Assembly: GCF_000152825.2 (NCBI RefSeq)
Contig: NC_014414.1
Span: 2,644,501-2,708,500, forward strand
Source: Parvularcula bermudensis HTCC2503
GTDB lineage: Bacteria > Pseudomonadota > Alphaproteobacteria > Caulobacterales > Parvularculaceae
DNA length: 64,000 bases
Direction of reading: 5' to 3'
Position 1 is the first letter of the stretch, and each line of letters opens with the position of its first letter. The notes beneath the pieces were generated by a model, which worked only from the letters and a program-made list of their open reading frames with translations, had not been told where the DNA came from and searched no databases. Made by a program: the position numbers and the translations under genes. Below, piece after piece: positions 45,937 through 55,353 of this stretch.

Positions 45937-47889
45937 ATGAGTAAAACGAATCAGGCCGTCACCGAAGAGGCAGATCGCCCCGTCCTCGATCTTAATCTCG
46001 CTTCTGTGAAGAAGATGATCGATGCTGCGAAAAAGCGCGGCTATGTCACCTATGATCAGCTGAATGCTGCCCTTCCCGAGAGTGAATACACCTCCGAACA
46101 GATCGAAGATATTATGACGAAGCTCTCCGATATGGGGATCAACGTCACGGAGGATGACGAAGACGGCGGGGACGGCGACGCCGACGAAGAGGGCGGGGAA
46201 AAGGCCCAGAGCTCGGCCGTCGTCAAAAAAGAATCGTCGGCAACTGTCGCCACCAACACCAAAGCCGACAGTGACCGTACCGATGATCCCGTCCGCATGT
46301 ATTTGCGGGAAATGGGCGCGGTCGAATTGCTCTCCCGCGAGGGCGAAATCGCCATCGCCAAACGTATCGAGGCCGGGCGGGAATCAATGATTCGCGCCCT
46401 CTGTGAGAGCTCACTGACCTTTGAGGCGATCACCGTGTGGCGAGAGGAGCTCGAGGAAGGACGCGTCCTTCTGCGCGACATCATCGACCTCGACGCCACC
46501 TATGATGGGGGCCCTGAATCCAAGCCCGACATGACCAAGCCCGAAGTCGCGGAGGCGGTGCAGCGGGAGCAGGAAGAGCGCGCGGCCCAAGGGCTCGACG
46601 ATGAGGATATCGACGAGGGTGACCTCTCGCTCTCCGCCAAGGAAGCGGAACTGCGCGAAGGGGTCATGGATACCTTTAGCGAGATCGCCGAGGACTTCAA
46701 AAAACTCCGTCGCTTGCAGGATATCCAGATCGAGCAGCAATTGAGCGGTGAAGATCTCAGCGACAGTCAGCTCAAGCGGTTGCGGAAATTACAGAAGGAT
46801 ATCGTCGAGCGGGTTCGCTCCGTGCGCCTTCACAACCACCGGATCGAGGCGCTCGTCGAGCAGCTCTATGAGATCAACCGGTCACTCATGGCCCTGGAAG
46901 GTCGCCTGGTCCGCCTCGCCGACAGCTATGGGGTCAACCGTCAGGATTTCCTGACCTCCTATCTGGGCTATGAACTCGATCCTGAATGGCTTGACCGGGT
47001 GTCGGCCATGGATGGCCGTGGCTGGACCCAGTTCACCACAAAAGGCCGCGACCAGATCGTCGATCTCCGTGAGAATATCGGTCAACTGGCGCAGGAAACA
47101 GGCTTGACGGTCAAGGACTTCCGCCGAATTGTTCAGACCGTGCAAAAGGGTGAGCGCGAAGCGCGAATCGCCAAGAAAGAGATGATTGAGGCCAATCTGC
47201 GCTTGGTCATTTCCATCGCCAAAAAATACACCAATCGCGGCTTGCAGTTCCTCGACCTCATTCAGGAAGGCAATATCGGCCTCATGAAAGCGGTCGATAA
47301 GTTCGAATATCGCCGCGGATATAAATTTTCGACCTACGCCACCTGGTGGATTCGTCAGGCCATTACCCGGTCGATCGCCGATCAGGCGCGGACGATCCGT
47401 ATCCCCGTGCACATGATCGAAACGATCAACAAGATTGTCCGAACATCCCGTCAGATCCTCAACGAGATTGGGCGGGAACCCACCCCCGAAGAGCTTGCGG
47501 CCAAGCTCTCAATGCCCCTCGAAAAGGTGCGCAAGGTGATGAAAATCGCCAAGGAGCCGATCTCCCTCGAAACGCCGATCGGCGACGAGGAAGACAGCCA
47601 TTTGGGAGATTTCATCGAGGACAAGAATGCGATCCTGCCCATCGATGCGGCGATCCAGTCCAATCTCCGGGAGACCACCACGCGGGTGCTCGCCTCTCTG
47701 ACCCCCCGCGAAGAGCGGGTGCTGCGTATGAGATTTGGCATCGGAATGAACACCGATCACACTCTCGAAGAGGTAGGCCAACAATTTTCGGTCACGCGGG
47801 AGCGAATCCGGCAAATTGAGGCTAAAGCGTTGCGTAAGTTGAAGCATCCGTCCCGCTCAAGAAAGTTGAGGAGCTTCCTCGACAATTAA
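45937..47889 (+). CDS. rpoD: RNA polymerase primary sigma factor
   Basis: 650 residues from ATG 45937 ([16 protein letters not shown]); upstream in-frame ATG 45862 overlaps dnaG and is not used by homologues. Region 1.1 ([23 protein letters not shown]), an acidic linker, region 1.2 ([21 protein letters not shown]), a non-conserved region, then 2.1-2.4 ([30 protein letters not shown]), region 3 and 4.2 HTH ([26 protein letters not shown]). It directs transcription of housekeeping genes. The dnaG-rpoD order is the usual macromolecular synthesis operon minus rpsU. Confidence 0.97.
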   Translation: MSKTNQAVTEEADRPVLDLNLASVKKMIDAAKKRGYVTYDQLNAALPESEYTSEQIEDIMTKLSDMGINVTEDDEDGGDGDADEEGGEKAQSSAVVKKESSATVATNTKADSDRTDDPVRMYLREMGAVELLSREGEIAIAKRIEAGRESMIRALCESSLTFEAITVWREELEEGRVLLRDIIDLDATYDGGPESKPDMTKPEVAEAVQREQEERAAQGLDDEDIDEGDLSLSAKEAELREGVMDTFSEIAEDFKKLRRLQDIQIEQQLSGEDLSDSQLKRLRKLQKDIVERVRSVRLHNHRIEALVEQLYEINRSLMALEGRLVRLADSYGVNRQDFLTSYLGYELDPEWLDRVSAMDGRGWTQFTTKGRDQIVDLRENIGQLAQETGLTVKDFRRIVQTVQKGEREARIAKKEMIEANLRLVISIAKKYTNRGLQFLDLIQEGNIGLMKAVDKFEYRRGYKFSTYATWWIRQAITRSIADQARTIRIPVHMIETINKIVRTSRQILNEIGREPTPEELAAKLSMPLEKVRKVMKIAKEPISLETPIGDEEDSHLGDFIEDKNAILPIDAAIQSNLRETTTRVLASLTPREERVLRMRFGIGMNTDHTLEEVGQQFSVTRERIRQIEAKALRKLKHPSRSRKLRSFLDN

Positions 47890-47906
47890 GGGCAGAAAGG
47901 CGCCTT

Positions 47907-48407
47907 ATGGTGTTGCGCAAGGACCTTCTTGAGTTTCCGTCATCAGCCCATTCAGGCGCTCATTCTCCCTATACCGAGGACGAGACGCACCGAGCGTTGC
48001 CAGCGCCGGTCGCCCCGGTAATGCCGCTTGTCCCCGCCCTGCCGTTCGACCCGATGGGCTTTTACGCCGCTTGGATGCGGCAGGTCACCGAAGCGCTGCG
48101 CGTGTTCAGCGTCGGCGATATCAATATTTACTTCCCCTTCGGCAGTAATTTCACGCTCAACGCCGATCCCACCACGTCCTGGGGGTGGCTCTACGGCATG
48201 GCCACACCGCGCCCCCATACCGAGGAGCGGATCGTGCGAGAGGTGGCCAGCTATGGCAAGCAATTGGGCTGGATGATGGACATGCTTCTGCCCTTGGCCG
48301 AGCGGTCGGACGATATACCGGACGAGGATGTCGAGGCGTTGCGAAAAATGCGCGACGATATCGACCGTATCAAGGACGAAGAAGAGCGCGCCGGACGGAC
48401 CGCCTAG
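47907..48407 (+). CDS. hypothetical protein after rpoD
   Basis: 166 residues, not recognised. AAAGG precedes ATG 47907, 17 bases past rpoD, so it is probably in the same transcript. The N-terminus is Pro-rich (APVAPVMPLVPALPFDP) and disordered-looking. An aromatic segment follows (FYAAWMRQVTEALRVFSVGDINIYFPFG). The rest is helical and acidic, ending in a charged coiled-coil (EDVEALRKMRDDIDRIKDEEER). No signal peptide or membrane helix is visible. The dense Trp/Tyr/Phe content suggests a folded or membrane-associated segment. Codon use is native. It could be an accessory factor of uncertain role. Confidence 0.65.
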   Translation: MVLRKDLLEFPSSAHSGAHSPYTEDETHRALPAPVAPVMPLVPALPFDPMGFYAAWMRQVTEALRVFSVGDINIYFPFGSNFTLNADPTTSWGWLYGMATPRPHTEERIVREVASYGKQLGWMMDMLLPLAERSDDIPDEDVEALRKMRDDIDRIKDEEERAGRTA

Positions 48408-48538
48408 GGAAGACGAGAAGCGCCGGCCGTTATGTCCTGTCCGATCAGCCCCTTGTGAGATCGGCGGATGGTAGACACCGCCGTTATGGCGGCGGATAAG
48501 CGCGCCCTGAGAGTGACGGATGAGGAGCGGTAATCGCA

Positions 48539-48787
48539 ATGGTGTCATCTTGGCCCCGACGGGGACGGCCTGACAGCAAGGGACCTGGACCGAAGGGACG
48601 GGGTAAAACGGCGACACTGCTCGGGGGGAGCATTTTCGCGGTCATCGTCCTTTGGGCTCTTTGGCACGGCGTTGTGGGCCCGCGCGTCATCGCCCCCACG
48701 CCGGGGATCCCCTATGACCAGGCGCCAGCTCCCGATCCGAATCGCGCACCGCCCACCGAAGATCAGGACACCCCCACGCCTCTTTAA
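48539..48787 (+). CDS. small single-pass membrane protein, hypothetical
   Basis: 82 residues: a basic N-terminus (WPRRGRPDSKGPGPKGRGK), one membrane helix (TLLGGSIFAVIVLWALWHGVV) and a Pro/Asp-rich tail. GAGGAG (48522-48527) lies 11 bases before the ATG. The charge distribution fits N-in topology. It ends shortly before the amidase on the other strand. Not recognised; could be a chance frame. Confidence 0.4.
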   Translation: MVSSWPRRGRPDSKGPGPKGRGKTATLLGGSIFAVIVLWALWHGVVGPRVIAPTPGIPYDQAPAPDPNRAPPTEDQDTPTPL

Positions 48788-48801
48788 AATGCCCGCCGCG
48801 G

Positions 48802-49518
48802 TCAAGGCCCTGGGCGAAGACGTTCAGCGATCACCTGGCCGTGTACCCACCTGATCGCCTGGCGCGTCGCTGGTGACAGGGCCTGTCCGAGGAGACGCGG
48901 CGCGAAGCGGCGCTGAAAGGCCAGAACCGCAGGAACGGGGAAACTACGATCGAGCCCGTAGCCGATCTCGGTCAACTGGGTCAGGCTGTCATCATAGTCC
49001 GGGGGCGGCGGATCCTCCCCTGGGTGCCACTGACCGATGGCGAGGCGAGAGGCGGCAAGTCGGTCCCAGGGAAAGCGCTCCCCCGGATCGTCCTTGCGGG
49101 CCGGGGCGAGGTCTGAATGGGCAATCGCCGCAAGGGGGCCAAGACGGTGACGGCGATAGATCTCCGTCATCAGACCGATCAGGGCGTCGATTTGGAGATC
49201 GGGGAAATCCTCATACCCCCATAAATGACCCTTATTGACGATTTCGATGCCGATCGACGCGGAATTGACATCACGAACCGGCCCCCAGGCGCCAAGGCCT
49301 GCATGATGCGCCCGGTCCTTTTCGTCCACAAGCCGGACAATCCGGCCGTCTTGCTCGATGAAATAGTGTGAGGATACCCCCGCCTCGGGGTCGCGCAACC
49401 GGTCGAGCGCCTCCTCGGCGCTGGGCATTCCGGTATAATGAAGCACGACCAGCGTAATCGGTGTCCCCTCCCGGCTGGAATAGTTAGGAGAGGGAAGATC
49501 CTCAATCGGAACGGACAT
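48802..49518 (-). CDS. N-acetylmuramoyl-L-alanine amidase (AmpD/AmiD type) with peptidoglycan-binding domain
   Basis: 238 residues from ATG 49518 (MSVPIEDLPSPNYSSREG). Amidase_2 domain with zinc ligands in VVLHYTG and AHSDLAPARKDDPG, plus the conserved Glu in SASIGIEIVN. A PG-binding_1 domain follows (GYGLD...AVLAFQRRFAP). It cleaves between MurNAc and the peptide stem. No signal peptide or lipobox is present, which suggests a cytoplasmic, muropeptide-recycling role like AmpD, whereas the domain order is that of AmiD. Its start lies inside the last 17 bases of the DMT transporter gene. The open frame extends further 5' to 49593. Confidence 0.92.
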   Translation of the reverse strand: MSVPIEDLPSPNYSSREGTPITLVVLHYTGMPSAEEALDRLRDPEAGVSSHYFIEQDGRIVRLVDEKDRAHHAGLGAWGPVRDVNSASIGIEIVNKGHLWGYEDFPDLQIDALIGLMTEIYRRHRLGPLAAIAHSDLAPARKDDPGERFPWDRLAASRLAIGQWHPGEDPPPPDYDDSLTQLTEIGYGLDRSFPVPAVLAFQRRFAPRLLGQALSPATRQAIRWVHGQVIAERLRPGP

Positions 49519-50452
49519 GACTAGGCTCCTGTATCCGTACGCCCTCGGGTCCCCCCACGGGAAGCGAGGCTTCGGTGGTTGCTTTTTTGGCACTGCGGAT
49601 GGCGATAATCCCGACTCCGAGAAGGGTTAGCGCGCCCCCCACGATCAGACGAGCGGTCAGGGGTTCATCGAGGAAGAGCGTTCCTGCGGTCACGGCGATC
49701 ACGGTGGTCAGAACACCTGAGGGCGCAAGAACAGTGACATCGACCCGCTGTAGCAGCCAGTAATAAGAGGCGTGCCCCATGATCGACGCGCCAATCGCTG
49801 AATAGATCAGGGCAGAGACAAATCCGCCCGTTGCGAGATTGGGAATAGCGTCAGGGACCTGATCACCGATGAGGACTATCGTCAGCCCCCAGCTCACCAC
49901 CCCCCCCACGACCCCAAACCACGCAAGAAGCTGTAAGGCACTAACCCCATGGACGCGCTTGATCAGGATCGCCCCCAAGGCCTCACAAAAAGCGCCGGCG
50001 ATAAGCAGGACCGCGCCAAGCGGAAGATTGGTGGCGCCGCTCATCGCCTCGCCCTCCCCCGTCACAATGATCACCGCGCCAAGAACCGCCAAGGCAGCGC
50101 CGGTGCCACGGCGCCAACCGACCCGCTCGCCGAGCAGGAGTATCGAGAGCCCCATCGCAATGGGGACGTAAAGCTCCACCAGCAGTGCCCCAACGCCTGC
50201 CGGCACAAATCGCAGGCCATTGAACAAAAAGGCGTAATTGAACCCACCGAAACATAGTCCAGCCACGAGGATCGGCCGCATCCGTCCCTTGTGCCAGCGT
50301 AGAAAGGGAATCAGGAGCACCGCAACAAGGCTCATCCGTAGAGCGACATAGAGGAGGGCCGGCACGTCATCGACGGTGGCCCGTACGACAACGATATGCA
50401 GCCCCCAAAGGGTGCAGACCATCAGGAGAACGGCACCGCGAAAAGGGGTCAC
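49502..50452 (-). CDS. DMT family transporter (two EamA domains)
   Basis: 316 residues and about ten membrane helices arranged as two EamA repeats (LMVCTLWGLHIVVVRATVDDVP and the second GAVLLIAGAFCEALGAILIKR). Start is GTG 50452, overlapping the stop of the ABC exporter as GTGA. The family includes amino-acid, nucleotide-sugar and metabolite exporters; nothing indicates the substrate. Downstream it overlaps the amidase start by 17 bases, making an exporter-transporter-amidase operon. Confidence 0.9.
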   Translation of the reverse strand: MTPFRGAVLLMVCTLWGLHIVVVRATVDDVPALLYVALRMSLVAVLLIPFLRWHKGRMRPILVAGLCFGGFNYAFLFNGLRFVPAGVGALLVELYVPIAMGLSILLLGERVGWRRGTGAALAVLGAVIIVTGEGEAMSGATNLPLGAVLLIAGAFCEALGAILIKRVHGVSALQLLAWFGVVGGVVSWGLTIVLIGDQVPDAIPNLATGGFVSALIYSAIGASIMGHASYYWLLQRVDVTVLAPSGVLTTVIAVTAGTLFLDEPLTARLIVGGALTLLGVGIIAIRSAKKATTEASLPVGGPEGVRIQEPSHVRSD

Positions 50453-52242
50453 GTGGCCTCTCCGAACTGGAGGGCCGCCAGACGCGCATAAAGCCCCCCT
50501 TTGGCCACAAGCTCGGCATGGGTGCCGGTCTCGACGATCTGGCCCCGGTCCATCACACAGATCAGATCGGCGTCGCAGACGGTGGACAGGCGATGGGCAA
50601 TAACCAGCGTGGTCCGCCCCGCCGCAAGACGCTTGAGCGCCTCGTCGATCAGGCGTTCGCTTTCCGCATCGAGAGCAGCGGTCGCTTCGTCAAGGAGGAG
50701 GATGGGCGCATCCTTCAAAAAGGCCCGCGCCAGGGCCACGCGCTGGCGTTGACCACCGGAAAGCTTCTCGCCCCGCTCGCCCACCGGGGTTTGATACCCT
50801 TGCGGGAGGGCTTCGATAAAATCATGCGCGGCTGCCGCAACGGCCGCCGCCTTGAGGGCCTCATCATCAGCGTCCGCGCGCCCAAAGCGGATATTCGCCC
50901 CCACCGTGTCATCGAATAACACCGCATCCTGAGAAACAAGCGCGATGGCATCGCGTATAGAGGCCAGCGTAACACTGTCGATCGCTTGTCCAGCGATCAG
51001 TATGCGACCCGATTCGGCTTCATAAAGCCGGGGGATAAGGCCGAAGAGCGAGGATTTCCCCGCCCCACTCGGCCCCACCAGGGCAACGGTCGCCCCGGCC
51101 GGGACCGTCAGGTCGATCCCGCGCAGGATCGGCTCCCCCTCTCGATAGGCGAAATGAACCCCCTCGAAGCGGATGTCCGGCGGCCCCGCGGGTAAAGACA
51201 GTGATCTGGCGCCGGGGCGATCGGTGATGGTCGGGCGACGGTCGAGGACGTCGAACATCCGTTCGAGGGCGGAGAATCCCTCCTGCAAGGCGGCGTTCAA
51301 TGTCCCAAGCCCCCTGGCGGGGGCTGAGAGGAGGGCCATGGCGACCAGAAAGGCGACGAGATCCGCCCCCGACATCAGGCCCGCATCAATCCGAAAAGCA
51401 GCGATTCCAATGATTGCAGCGATCGCCACCGCCCCGATCACCGTGATCACCGGCTCATTGGCGGCGTTGATTCGCAACAGGCGGTGGAGCAACCGATGAC
51501 GCTCCTCGAAGGCCTCGCCAAGGCGCCGGCGCTCATAATCTTCGAGCCGATAGCTCGTGATCATGCGGCGTCCCTGGACACTTTCGGTCAAAACGCCGGT
51601 CAGCTCTCCGATTTGCCGTTGAACATGACGCCCCAAATGCCTGATCCGCTTGCCAAGCCACGTCACAGGAAGCCCCACCACGGGGTAGATGAGGAGGACG
51701 GCCAGAAACAGGATCGGGTCCAACACAACCAGCGCCACGACGATCCCGATCAGCCGGACCCCATCCCGCACCCCATTCGGGGCGCGAACAAGAGAGGTTC
51801 GCAGCACCGCCATGTCATTGGTGAAGCGCGAGACGAGGGGCCCCGCGCCATCCCCTTCGGTCTGGGCGAGGTCGAGGGTCAGGATGCGATCATACATCTT
51901 TTGCTGCACATCGCGCATCAAACTGATGCCAATTCCCTGGCTCGTGACGACTTGGCCATAGAACACCGCCGCCTGAAACAGACCGAGCACAAGGATGAGA
52001 ACGGGGCCCCAGACCACCACATCGGCGGCATTGGCGGTAAAACGGCTCTCCTCGGTGGGCGATAGCCCCGCGAAAATCCACTGGGTCGCGAGAATGAAGG
52101 CAAACTCAGCCCCCGCCAGGGCCACCATAAAGCCAAAGCTGATCGCCAGTCGCCCCTTATAAGGACTGAGCGCTTCGCGCCAAAGCCTGAGGGCAAGCCG
52201 GGGCGTGGGATCGGAGGCTGACGGCGAAATGGGGTGGTCCAT
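50449..52242 (-). CDS. msbA: ABC exporter, MsbA-like lipid A flippase candidate
   Basis: 597 residues from ATG 52242 (MDHPISPSASDPTPRLA). Six-helix membrane domain over about residues 30-330, then an ABC ATPase with Walker A GPSGAGKSSL, signature LSGGQRQRVALARA, Walker B ILLLDEATAALD and His switch IAHRLS. MsbA flips lipid A-core across the inner membrane, and this gene is divergent from the lipid A cluster starting at 52309, which supports the assignment. Other type IV exporters (toxin, peptide or lipid) have the same layout. The open frame extends upstream but overlaps the divergent gene. It ends in GTGA with the DMT gene. Confidence 0.85.
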   Translation of the reverse strand: MDHPISPSASDPTPRLALRLWREALSPYKGRLAISFGFMVALAGAEFAFILATQWIFAGLSPTEESRFTANAADVVVWGPVLILVLGLFQAAVFYGQVVTSQGIGISLMRDVQQKMYDRILTLDLAQTEGDGAGPLVSRFTNDMAVLRTSLVRAPNGVRDGVRLIGIVVALVVLDPILFLAVLLIYPVVGLPVTWLGKRIRHLGRHVQRQIGELTGVLTESVQGRRMITSYRLEDYERRRLGEAFEERHRLLHRLLRINAANEPVITVIGAVAIAAIIGIAAFRIDAGLMSGADLVAFLVAMALLSAPARGLGTLNAALQEGFSALERMFDVLDRRPTITDRPGARSLSLPAGPPDIRFEGVHFAYREGEPILRGIDLTVPAGATVALVGPSGAGKSSLFGLIPRLYEAESGRILIAGQAIDSVTLASIRDAIALVSQDAVLFDDTVGANIRFGRADADDEALKAAAVAAAAHDFIEALPQGYQTPVGERGEKLSGGQRQRVALARAFLKDAPILLLDEATAALDAESERLIDEALKRLAAGRTTLVIAHRLSTVCDADLICVMDRGQIVETGTHAELVAKGGLYARLAALQFGEAT

Positions 52243-52308
52243 AGGGTTCTTTGCGTTTTTCCGCCGGACTTCGCTATAGGGAGCCGCGATGTAGCCGAGT
52301 GCGCCGTG

Positions 52309-53058
52309 CCCCGCAAAACCCCCTCCTCTCCCTCCTTTCGGCAGCGCCTTCTGACCCGAGCAATTTGGGCCTATATTCGGCTGGTCGAGGGCCTCGTGCG
52401 CTGGGATCGGGTGGGCCATGAGCATTATCAATCGCTGATCGCCTCCGGCGCCCCGTTCATCTGTGCCTTTTGGCACGCGCGGCTGATGATGATGCCCATC
52501 ATCCAACGGCAACAGGGCCGCCCCCTCGCGGTACTGGTCTCCGAGCACCGGGATGGCGAAATGATCGCCCAGGTCATGACCCATTTTTCGATCGACACAC
52601 GACGCGGCTCGGGCGCCGACCCCCGCAAGCCGGAGAAAAACAAGGGGGGCGCGTCGGCGCTCAAAGCCCTGACCCGCATCCTCAAGGAGGGGAAGAATGC
52701 CGGGATCACCCCTGACGGCCCCCGGGGACCACGCCGACAAGCCCAGGGAGGAGCCGCCCAGCTCAGCCGTCTCAGCGGTGCCCCCATCATCCCCATTGCT
52801 ATCAGCGTCCGTTGGGGTCTTCGGCTCAACAGTTGGGATCGCTTCCTCATCCCCCTCCCCGTCCCCTTCGGCAAGGGCGCCATCGTCTTCGGCCCGCCCC
52901 TGACCATTCCTCGCACCGGTCTATCCATCGATGCCGCCTCCCGCCGGATTACCGACGCCCTCAATCAGGTCACCGACGAGGCGGACCGACAATGCGGACG
53001 CAACCTTGAAGATCTTGGCGACCGCCGTGACGACCATCCTGAGACGAAGGGGACCTAA
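52309..53058 (+). CDS. DUF374 family acyltransferase-like protein
   Basis: About 249 residues from GTG 52309 (MPRKTPSSPSFRQRLL); an open frame reaches back to 52234, and the start is uncertain. The DUF374 signature is clear: FICAFWHARLMMMPI, VLVSEHRDGEMIA, then ITPDGPRGPRRQAQGGAAQLSRLSGAPIIPI (conserved active-site-like DGPRGP). It has an N-terminal amphipathic or membrane segment (TRAIWAYIRLVEGLV). The family is a lysophospholipid acyltransferase relative and commonly sits before waaA in alphaproteobacteria. It likely modifies or supplies acyl groups in lipid A assembly. The next gene begins 4 bases after its stop. Confidence 0.85.
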   Translation, partial: PRKTPSSPSFRQRLLTRAIWAYIRLVEGLVRWDRVGHEHYQSLIASGAPFICAFWHARLMMMPIIQRQQGRPLAVLVSEHRDGEMIAQVMTHFSIDTRRGSGADPRKPEKNKGGASALKALTRILKEGKNAGITPDGPRGPRRQAQGGAAQLSRLSGAPIIPIAISVRWGLRLNSWDRFLIPLPVPFGKGAIVFGPPLTIPRTGLSIDAASRRITDALNQVTDEADRQCGRNLEDLGDRRDDHPETKGT

Positions 53059-53062
53059 GGGA

Positions 53063-54376
53063 ATGACCGCCGCCCCCGTCAGTCTGTCGGCGTATCGCGC
53101 CCTGACCCACTGCCTGCGTCCCCTGGCGGAGCTGATCCTGTGGCGACGGGTCCGCGCCGGGAAGGAGGAGGCCGAGCGCCTCGACGAGCGGCGTGGCCGC
53201 GCCTCTCTCCCACGGCCGGCGGGGCCGGTCATGTGGATCCACGGCGCCAGCGTCGGGGAATCGCTGTCGGCGCTTCCCCTGATTGCCCGGCTGAGGGAGG
53301 AGCGGCCGGACCTTTTTTGCCTCGTGACGACGGGCACGGTGACATCGGCGCGGCTCTTGGCCGAGCGATTACCGGAGGGGAGCTGCCACCAATATATCCC
53401 CATCGACCATCCCGTCTATGTGCACCGGTTCCTCGATCACTGGCGGCCCGATGGCGGTCTCTTCATCGAGGCAGAACTCTGGCCCGTCCTGCTCTCCGCG
53501 TGCCAACGCCGAGACATCCCGCTGGCGCTACTCAATGGTCGCCTCTCTCCAAGCGCCTTTGAGGGATGGTCGAAACGTCCCCGAGTGGCCGCCGCGCTCT
53601 ATGGCGCTTTCTCCGTCCTGACGGCCCAGGATCAGGACAACGCCGCCCGCCTCACCACCCTGGCGCGACGCCCGGTCGAAAGCCCCGGCAATTTGAAGCA
53701 AGCCGCTCCGCCGCCCCCGGCGGAGCCGGCCGCCATAAGCGCCCTCAAGGCGGCAATAGGCGACCGGCCCGTGATCCTTGCCGCCAGTACCCACGCGGGA
53801 GAAGAAGAACTAATCCTCCGTGTGCACCAAGAATTGCGTGGCGATTACCCTTCACTCCTGACACTGATCGTGCCGCGTCATCCCGAACGGGGAGCCGACA
53901 TCGACGCGATGATCGCCGCGAAGGGTCTCTCGGGGGGGCGGCGCTCGGTAACCCCCTGGCCGCGCCCCTCGGACGCGGTCTTCATTGCCGATACGTTGGG
54001 CGAATTGGGGCTCTTCTATCGCCTGACCGTCCCGACATTCATGGGGGGGAGCCTTGTGGACCGGGGAGGCCATAACCCGATCGAGCCTGCCCACCTGTCG
54101 GTCCCTCTCTTTGTCGGCCCCCACCTTTTCAACTTCGCGGAGACCTACGCAGCCCTCGAACAGGTCCAAGCCGTGATACAGGTCTCCGATGTGAAGACAT
54201 TGGCGACGGCGATGGCCGCCGCCCTCCGCGCGCCCGCAGAGGCGAACGCCATGGGGGGAAGAGCCCGAAGCTGGGCGGAACGCGGCGGGGCCGATGTCAT
54301 GGATCGCACGATCGACTATCTAGCGCCCCTTCTGCCTGCAAAGCCCCACCAGCCCACAAAGGGGGGCACCCCATGA
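53063..54376 (+). CDS. waaA: 3-deoxy-D-manno-octulosonic acid (Kdo) transferase
   Basis: About 437 residues starting MTAAPVSLSAYRALTHC, a family-like N-terminus with a membrane anchor. ATG 53063 is close to the previous stop (4 bases); an in-frame extension to 52931 overlaps DUF374. GT30 features: MWIHGASVGESLSALPLI, LFIEAELWPVLLSACQRR, SPGNLK, FIADTLGELGLFYRL and GGSLVDRGGHNPIEPAHLSVP. It transfers Kdo from CMP-Kdo to lipid IVA at the inner face of the inner membrane. It overlaps lpxK by ATGA (54373). Confidence 0.94.
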   Translation: MTAAPVSLSAYRALTHCLRPLAELILWRRVRAGKEEAERLDERRGRASLPRPAGPVMWIHGASVGESLSALPLIARLREERPDLFCLVTTGTVTSARLLAERLPEGSCHQYIPIDHPVYVHRFLDHWRPDGGLFIEAELWPVLLSACQRRDIPLALLNGRLSPSAFEGWSKRPRVAAALYGAFSVLTAQDQDNAARLTTLARRPVESPGNLKQAAPPPPAEPAAISALKAAIGDRPVILAASTHAGEEELILRVHQELRGDYPSLLTLIVPRHPERGADIDAMIAAKGLSGGRRSVTPWPRPSDAVFIADTLGELGLFYRLTVPTFMGGSLVDRGGHNPIEPAHLSVPLFVGPHLFNFAETYAALEQVQAVIQVSDVKTLATAMAAALRAPAEANAMGGRARSWAERGGADVMDRTIDYLAPLLPAKPHQPTKGGTP

Positions 54377-55353
54377 AGCCGCCTTCCTTTTGGCAGACCC
54401 CCGAGGGACGGCCCCATCCGCTTGCCCGGGCGCTCCTGCCGATCTCGAAAGTCTATGCCGCCCGCGTCGCGGCAAAAATCGCCCGCCATCGCCCTTATCT
54501 CGCGGGCATACCGGTGATCTGCGTCGGCAATGTCACCCTGGGCGGGGTCGGCAAGACCCCGTTCACCGCCAGCCTTGCCCATCGCCTCAAACGGAGGGGA
54601 CGCAGCCCGATGATCCTGATGCGCGGCTATGGCGGCCGCCTCAAGGGACCGGTGCGGGTAACGAGCACGCATGAGGCGGCGGAGGTTGGGGACGAGGCGG
54701 TCATGCTGTCCCGTGACTGGCCGGTGATCATCGCCGCCGACCGCCCCGCCGGGGCCCGGTTGGCGGTGGAGGCGGGGGCGGATGTCATCGTCATGGATGA
54801 CGGCTTTCAGAATCCTAGCCTTCGCAAGGACCTCTCCTTTCTGGTGGTGGATGCCGCCGCGGGGCTCGGCAATGGTCTCGTCTTCCCGGCGGGGCCGCTG
54901 CGAGAAGCCGCCGGGGCCGCCATGGCCCGCGCCGATGCCCTGGTGATGGTCGGGGATGGTCCGGTGCCCGACGCCCTTGGGGAGATGACGGCGCCCGTCC
55001 TTCGCGCCCGACTGAGGGCGATTGTCCCTGAGACGCTGATCGGTCAACGCGCCCTCGCCTTTTGCGGGATCGGGCGGCCCCAGAAATTTTTCGACGACCT
55101 CGCCCGCCAGGGGGTCGACCTTGTCGCCACAAGGGCCTTTGCCGACCACCACCCCTATACCCAAAACGATATCGCACAGCTCAGCTCAGCCGCCGCCGCC
55201 GAGGAGGCGCTTTTGGTCACGACGAGGAAAGATCGCGCGCGATTGAGCCCCGCCTTGTGTGCCGACCTTGTCGAGGTCGATGCGCGATTCGACCTTGAAA
55301 CCGAAACCCCCCTCGACCTCCTGCTCGAAACCGTTTTGAAGGACCGATCATGA
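54373..55353 (+). CDS. lpxK: tetraacyldisaccharide 4'-kinase
   Basis: 326 residues. LpxK puts the 4'-phosphate on lipid A disaccharide. Walker A is GNVTLGGVGKTPFT (about residues 52-65) and the paired Asp motif is VIVMDDGFQNPSLRKD. RGYGG and VGDEAVMLSR are also family marks. An amphipathic N-terminus (RALLPISKVYAARVAAKIA) would dock the enzyme on the inner membrane. Both ends overlap neighbours by ATGA. Confidence 0.95.
   Translation: MKPPSFWQTPEGRPHPLARALLPISKVYAARVAAKIARHRPYLAGIPVICVGNVTLGGVGKTPFTASLAHRLKRRGRSPMILMRGYGGRLKGPVRVTSTHEAAEVGDEAVMLSRDWPVIIAADRPAGARLAVEAGADVIVMDDGFQNPSLRKDLSFLVVDAAAGLGNGLVFPAGPLREAAGAAMARADALVMVGDGPVPDALGEMTAPVLRARLRAIVPETLIGQRALAFCGIGRPQKFFDDLARQGVDLVATRAFADHHPYTQNDIAQLSSAAAAEEALLVTTRKDRARLSPALCADLVEVDARFDLETETPLDLLLETVLKDRS

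Noticed and set aside
48408-48538. tRNA-like GGTAGACACCGCC sequence near 48470
   Set aside because: No T-loop (TTCGA) or acceptor stem can be built around it.
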